Source: Sindora glabra
Lineage: Eukaryota > Streptophyta > Magnoliopsida > Fabales > Fabaceae
DNA: 64,000 nt
NCBI GenBank assembly: GCA_020226215.1
Contig: CM035227.1
Coordinates: 107,119,732 to 107,183,731, forward strand
Reading direction: 5' to 3'
A program made the translations under genes and the position numbers. Below the pieces are notes generated by a model that ran no database searches, was not told the DNA's origin, and saw only the letters and a program-made list of their open reading frames with translations. Positions 59,510 to 64,000 of the stretch are shown piece after piece; within the stretch, counting starts at the first letter, position 1; each line of letters starts with the position of its first letter.

Positions 59510-60720
59510 AAATTATAGGATAATTTGAATTAAATAATGATGGGATCTAAATTAATTCAAAATCCTTCCTTGAAAATGTTTGAAGGACATGAAATGTTAA
59601 GTTGCAAGCAAAATAAATCAAGGGGTTTGATTAATCATAACCTTCCATTGTTGGCAATTAATATGAGATTTTATCATGATTTGCATATATCATTAATAGT
59701 ATTTAGGGTATGGAAAATTTGAAAATTATATTACTTGTTTTACATATAGTGTTGTTCATAAGGTGATTGATATTGATACTATCATCAATAGTATTTGAGG
59801 GCATCAATATTAGGCATACTAGTACAAAAATGATGAGTATGACTTAACATAAATTTACATAAGGGTCTCAATTGGATTCAAATTTATATTAAATAATTTA
59901 ATGGTTATAAAAGATGTAATTGATAAGAGTTTTCCATCTTTTAAAATTATTATGGGATCACTAATAATGTTTGGGCTCATTCTAATTTTAATTTGGTTTC
60001 AAACCCATTTGATTGCTCTTCAACAAAGCTTTCTAGATCTTATCATAAGGATGATAAATCTAATTAAAATAGTGGGAGTGATATTTATATTAGAAATTGT
60101 TAATATAAATAAATATATTTGATCAAATATTTTCTTATTCTCTTTTACTTTATTGTATAAAATGAAAAAGAACACATTTTTTAATACTAATTTAGTCATC
60201 TTTTGCAAGTGATGCAAAGATTGAAATTAAAAAGAAGGGCTTGTACCAAGTCATTAAAAGAGAAATTGCAAAGTTACCTTACAAAGTTGAAAAAGAAGAG
60301 TTTAACTTCAAATTTATTTTTATCGAAATTAACCTTTTGATTAATGGTACTTCTTGAGTATTATATATCAGATGTAATTCTCACATTTGCAATGATTTAC
60401 AAATGATGACAAGAAATAGGTAGTTAACTAAAGAATAAGTGTTGTTATAGTTAGGAAATAAAGTAAAAGTTACTAATTAACCATAGGAACTATTTTCTTG
60501 CAATTGGATTCTAGTCATATTTTAGTTTTAAAAGATTGTTCATATGTTCTAGATATTAAAAAAAATTATTTTTGTTTCTATTTTGAAAAAAATATTTTAT
60601 TTTTAAAATAAAGGATGGAAATTATTCCATAAAAAGAATGGTATTTAATATTGTATTGGCACTTTAAGAAACAATCTTTACACTTTTATACATGTAGAAT
60701 TTATGTTATGCTTTCAACAA
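59510..60720 (+). pseudogene. Copia gag and protease remnant, copy B
   Basis: Starts near 59540 with KLIQNPSLKMFEGHEML and NKSRGLINHNLPLLAI, gag N-terminal text that is more readable here than in copy A. The region near 60350-60560 corresponds to the protease flank (TFAMIYK/FTNDDK-type text in shifted frames). Multiple stops. Confidence 0.65.
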
Positions 60721-60819
60721 GGTATAAAAAGAAATATGATGATCAAAATAAAGTATTAATATGACATAATAGACTTGAATATATATCCAAGAGTAGCATT
60801 AGAGTCACTACTTATTGGA

Positions 60820-61440
60820 CAAGTGGAATGAACCTCCAATGTGTTAGATTTGATTCACATAGATATATATGGGCCACTAAATGTGAGGGCTCAAGGAGAC
60901 TTCCTTTACTTCATGACTTTTACTTATGATTTTTCGAAGAATGGGTATGTGTTTTTTTAAGAAGAATAAATCCAAAACTTTTGAAAAAATTCAAAGAATT
61001 CTGATATAAAGATAGAGAAACAAAGAGACAAAAGTATTGAAGTCCTTCGATCTAATTAAGGAAGTGAATACTTGATTGCTAAATTTCTTAATTTTCTAAG
61101 AAAGAATGAGATTCTCTCACAATGAACTCCTTCAAGAACCTCATAACTTAATAGAGTTTTTGAAAGAAATAATTGAATTTTATTAAATATAATTTGGTCT
61201 TTAATGAATTTCATTGATCTTCTTGCATCTTTCTTAGACAATGCTCTAGGAATAGCCACATATCTTCTAAATTGAGTTCTCTCTAAATCAATGCTTGAAA
61301 CATCATATGGAATATGGTGTGGAAAGGCATTAAACTACACACATATCAAGATATAGGATTGTTATGCCTATATCAAAAGGCTAGTTGAAGACAAATTGGA
61401 TAGTAGATTTGAAAGTGTAAGTTTATGAGGTATCTAAAAG
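60820..61440 (+). pseudogene. Copia integrase remnant, copy B
   Basis: Reads DLIHIDIYGPLN near 60849, then GDFLYFMTFTYDF. Later TPSRTS-type and PYGIWCGKALNYTHI-type text is broken by shifts. Compared with copy A, the segment around 61140 retains more of the Glu region. Confidence 0.75.
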
Positions 61441-61639
61441 TCTTAATTGGATATTGTTTCTACCATCCTCTTGAGTATAAAGTATTTATCTTAATAAATG
61501 TTATCTTTTTGAAGAAAGAGTTTCTCTTAGATCAACATGATATAGGTTTGGTAGATCTTAAAGAAAATTAAAAGCAACAAAGTGATGTTTCACAATCCAC
61601 TGAAGTTGAAACTCAACCTATTATAACACAGCCCTTGCA

Positions 61640-62500
61640 TAGGTTTAATGATATAGTCAAAGAATTTAATTTCATTAAAAATTTGAATAAAGCTTTTGTT
61701 TACAAGAAGGTCAGTAGGAGTGTAACAACTTTCCTTGTGCTTTATATTGATGACATACTACTTATTGGGAATGATATAAGTGTGTTATAAGTAATAAAAG
61801 CATGGTTATCCATTAATTTCTCCATAAAAGATTTAGGAGTAGCATCCTATATACTAGGATAAAGATCTATAGAGATAAATTAAGTAGGATGCTTGGCATG
61901 ATCCAAACAATGCACATAAAATAGATGTTGAAGCATATATACTATATTATGTACAAAGCATGATACAACATATGTTGTGAATGTCATGAGTAGATATTAG
62001 TCTAATGTAGGTGAGGAACACTTAAAGGTTGTGAAAAGGATTCTTAAGTATTTAAGAAGGATTAAAGATCTTTTCATGATATTTGGGGAAGGAAAATTGA
62101 AATTGGAGTTAGAAATTTTAGTTTTCAATATGATGTAGATAATTTGAAGCTAATGTTTAGTTTCATGGTTACCTTTAATGGTGGAATAATATGTTGGAAA
62201 AGTTCTAAATAAGAAATAATCATCAACTACTAAGGTTGAGTATATTGTTGCATTAGATATAGCAAAGGAAGTTATTTGGATAAGAAACTTCACCTATGAA
62301 TTAAGTGTGATTCCAAGCAACATTAATCCATTAAGCATATACTATGATAACAATGGTGCCATTACATAAGCAAAGGTTAAGGTCTCATTAAAGATCCAAA
62401 CATGTGATATAAATTTATCACTTAATCTTTAGAGAATATGGAAGATCCATGTATTAAGCTATTGTAACAATAAGCATATAAATGTCACCTTAAAAAACTA
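61640..62500 (+). pseudogene. Copia reverse transcriptase/RNase H remnant, copy B
   Basis: Begins with the same internal deletion as copy A. It reads AFVYKKVSRSVTTFLVLYID, where the YVDD site is YIDD, then SINFSIKDLGVASYILG. RNase H text follows near 62235 (TKVEYIVALDIAKEVIW) and 62330 (LSIYYDNNGAIT). Several TAA stops. Confidence 0.8.
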
Positions 62501-62544
62501 AGTATAAAATACAAGGGTAATTGGCTATAAGGAAAATACAAGAT

Positions 62545-64000
62545 TGTTAAAGTTGTGTCTTATAAGCTAGTTGCATGTGATATAGTAGACCACTTCTAGT
62601 TAACTTTTTCATTCAATTAATTATTAATTAAAAAGATTGTTTTTTTTATCAATCATTTATTCTTTATTTATGGTTTATAAAGTTTAAAAATCAATATGAC
62701 TTATGGAATATGGTTATGTATAGAGATAACGATCATGAAACATATTTCTTACAAGCATAAATCTTAAACTACTCATAGTCATAAAATTATTAGGAATTAA
62801 TGCCACTGGTCTAGAGAGGTTAGTACATATGATGCATGTTCAAGTAGGAGGATGTCATATTTCATGGATATTGGTGTTGCAACACTAGTGCATAAATATA
62901 AGTGCTCATTTGATGAATGAGTTCATTGAACTAACCTATTAAAGAATTCCTATATAGATAAGTCAAATTAGAATTTTTATATTTCAATGATGTAAAGTTA
63001 ACCCTTTGACTTAAGATGTCATGATAATTTTATATACAGTATATTATATTTTAATATTATTTTGATTTTTAAGAATTATCCAAAGGACATATATTAGGTA
63101 TAAGTTTACCATATATGAAGATTTGTAGATACCAATAAGGAATTCATTACTTCTCACAAAAAGAAGAAAATGTTCTATATTATTTTATAAATCATGACTT
63201 GAAAATTCCTAGTCAAGGTAAGGTGAATCAAAAAAGAGTTTTTTGAGTTTCACACAATGAGTCATGAATTTTGGATTGAATACATAGTAGTTGAACGAGT
63301 AGGGTTTTGACAAATGCACCATGTTCTAAGTTTAACCTTTATATTGTATGATAAAATCATTATACTGTATAAGGTAATTGCAATTGAAGATGTTCGTATT
63401 TATAATTCATATTAACTAGTTCATGACATGGTGCAAGATATTAATGATGAATTTTTCAATTTGAAATTAATAAGATTAATTTTAAATTAAATCCTTTTAT
63501 TTTAATTATGACTCATTACTAGTTTAACAATAAAATTAGCAGGTCACACACATAAGATCGAATGTATCCACATTTATTTGTTTAAAGATAAATTATAAAA
63601 TAATTAATAATTCAACTATAAGATAATTAATGAAAAATATAAACAAAAGGTTTATTTATTTTATTAGAACAATATTTTCTAGAAATAAGCAAAAAGTTTA
63701 TTTATTTATACACTTCATTAAAAATGTTTTAAAAATAAATAAATTATTTATTTATTAGATAATTTTTTAAAATGTTATTTATTTTGATTAGGATTCCTAA
63801 AAAATCTTATCAGGATTCTAGCAGGGACCTATTTGGTAGATTTACAAGAGTTATAGAGAAGATTAATAATGAGATTGATGAATACCGAATAAAATAGTTG
63901 TGCTCATTAGTCACCAAAATGTGTGTGTTCATGTGTTTAGTTAATCATAAAAAAATTGCCTTCTCTTCTTCTTTTCTATCTAAAATTGCCATTTATTGAT
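62545..64000 (+). mobile_element. 3' LTR of decayed Ty1/copia element, copy B, cut by window
   Basis: Starts TGTTAAAGTTGTGTCTTAT after a purine-rich tract and runs to the window end, collinear with 7095-8535. Confidence 0.75.

Larger units (their letters stand above)
55491..64000 (+). repeat. Segmental duplication, copy B (partner 1-8520)
   Basis: Collinear with 1-8520 in the same orientation. Differences include longer AT runs at four sites, loss or absence of the 177-base tandem duplication, and a private 43-base tandem duplication at 57251. The right edge lies outside the window. Confidence 0.9.

Overview
This is nuclear plant DNA, most likely from a eudicot. It is strongly AT-rich, full of long (AT)n runs and decayed transposable elements, and holds one multi-exon gene that I can call complete: a SWEET-family sugar transporter of the SWEET3 type on the minus strand (about 44.05-46.93 kb), with six coding exons, GT-AG introns, a TATA box and a poly(A) signal. 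I see no bacterial genes, operons, CRISPR arrays, rRNA or convincing tRNA genes. The species cannot be named from the sequence.

Layout. 1-8.5 kb and 55.5-64 kb are two direct copies of one segment of at least 8.5 kb; each carries the same broken Ty1/copia element with long LTRs, and each reaches a window edge. 8.7-11 kb is AT-rich spacer with a Harbinger-like MITE and two AT runs. 11.1-11.95 kb is a compact inverted-repeat element holding a broken piece of an AP2/ERF transcription-factor gene. 12.36-13.3 kb is a GC-rich island containing a probable solo LTR. 13.3-36 kb is intergenic DNA with small dispersed repeats, foldbacks, tandem repeats and AT runs. 36.1-41.95 kb is a decayed L1-type LINE on the minus strand with all expected domains still recognisable. 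42-42.7 kb is a probable MITE. The SWEET gene follows. 48.5-48.8 kb holds a short piece resembling a GRDP/DUF1399 gene. 49.1-53.1 kb is a second, structurally clear Ty1/copia element with LTRs, PBS, PPT, pol and a probable target-site duplication, but without gag.

How the parts work together: apart from the SWEET gene, nothing here is likely to make a functional protein. All retroelement coding regions carry stops, frameshifts or mutated catalytic residues. The history is one of insertion, decay of C to T (and G to A) type, and a later duplication of an already broken copia segment. I found no convincing undescribed biological system. The observations most worth a second look are the ERF fragment bounded by a duplicated palindrome, the Asn-to-Ser change and acidic tail of the SWEET protein, and the segmental duplication in which AT microsatellites are longer in one copy. 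Boundaries of repeats are by-eye estimates.
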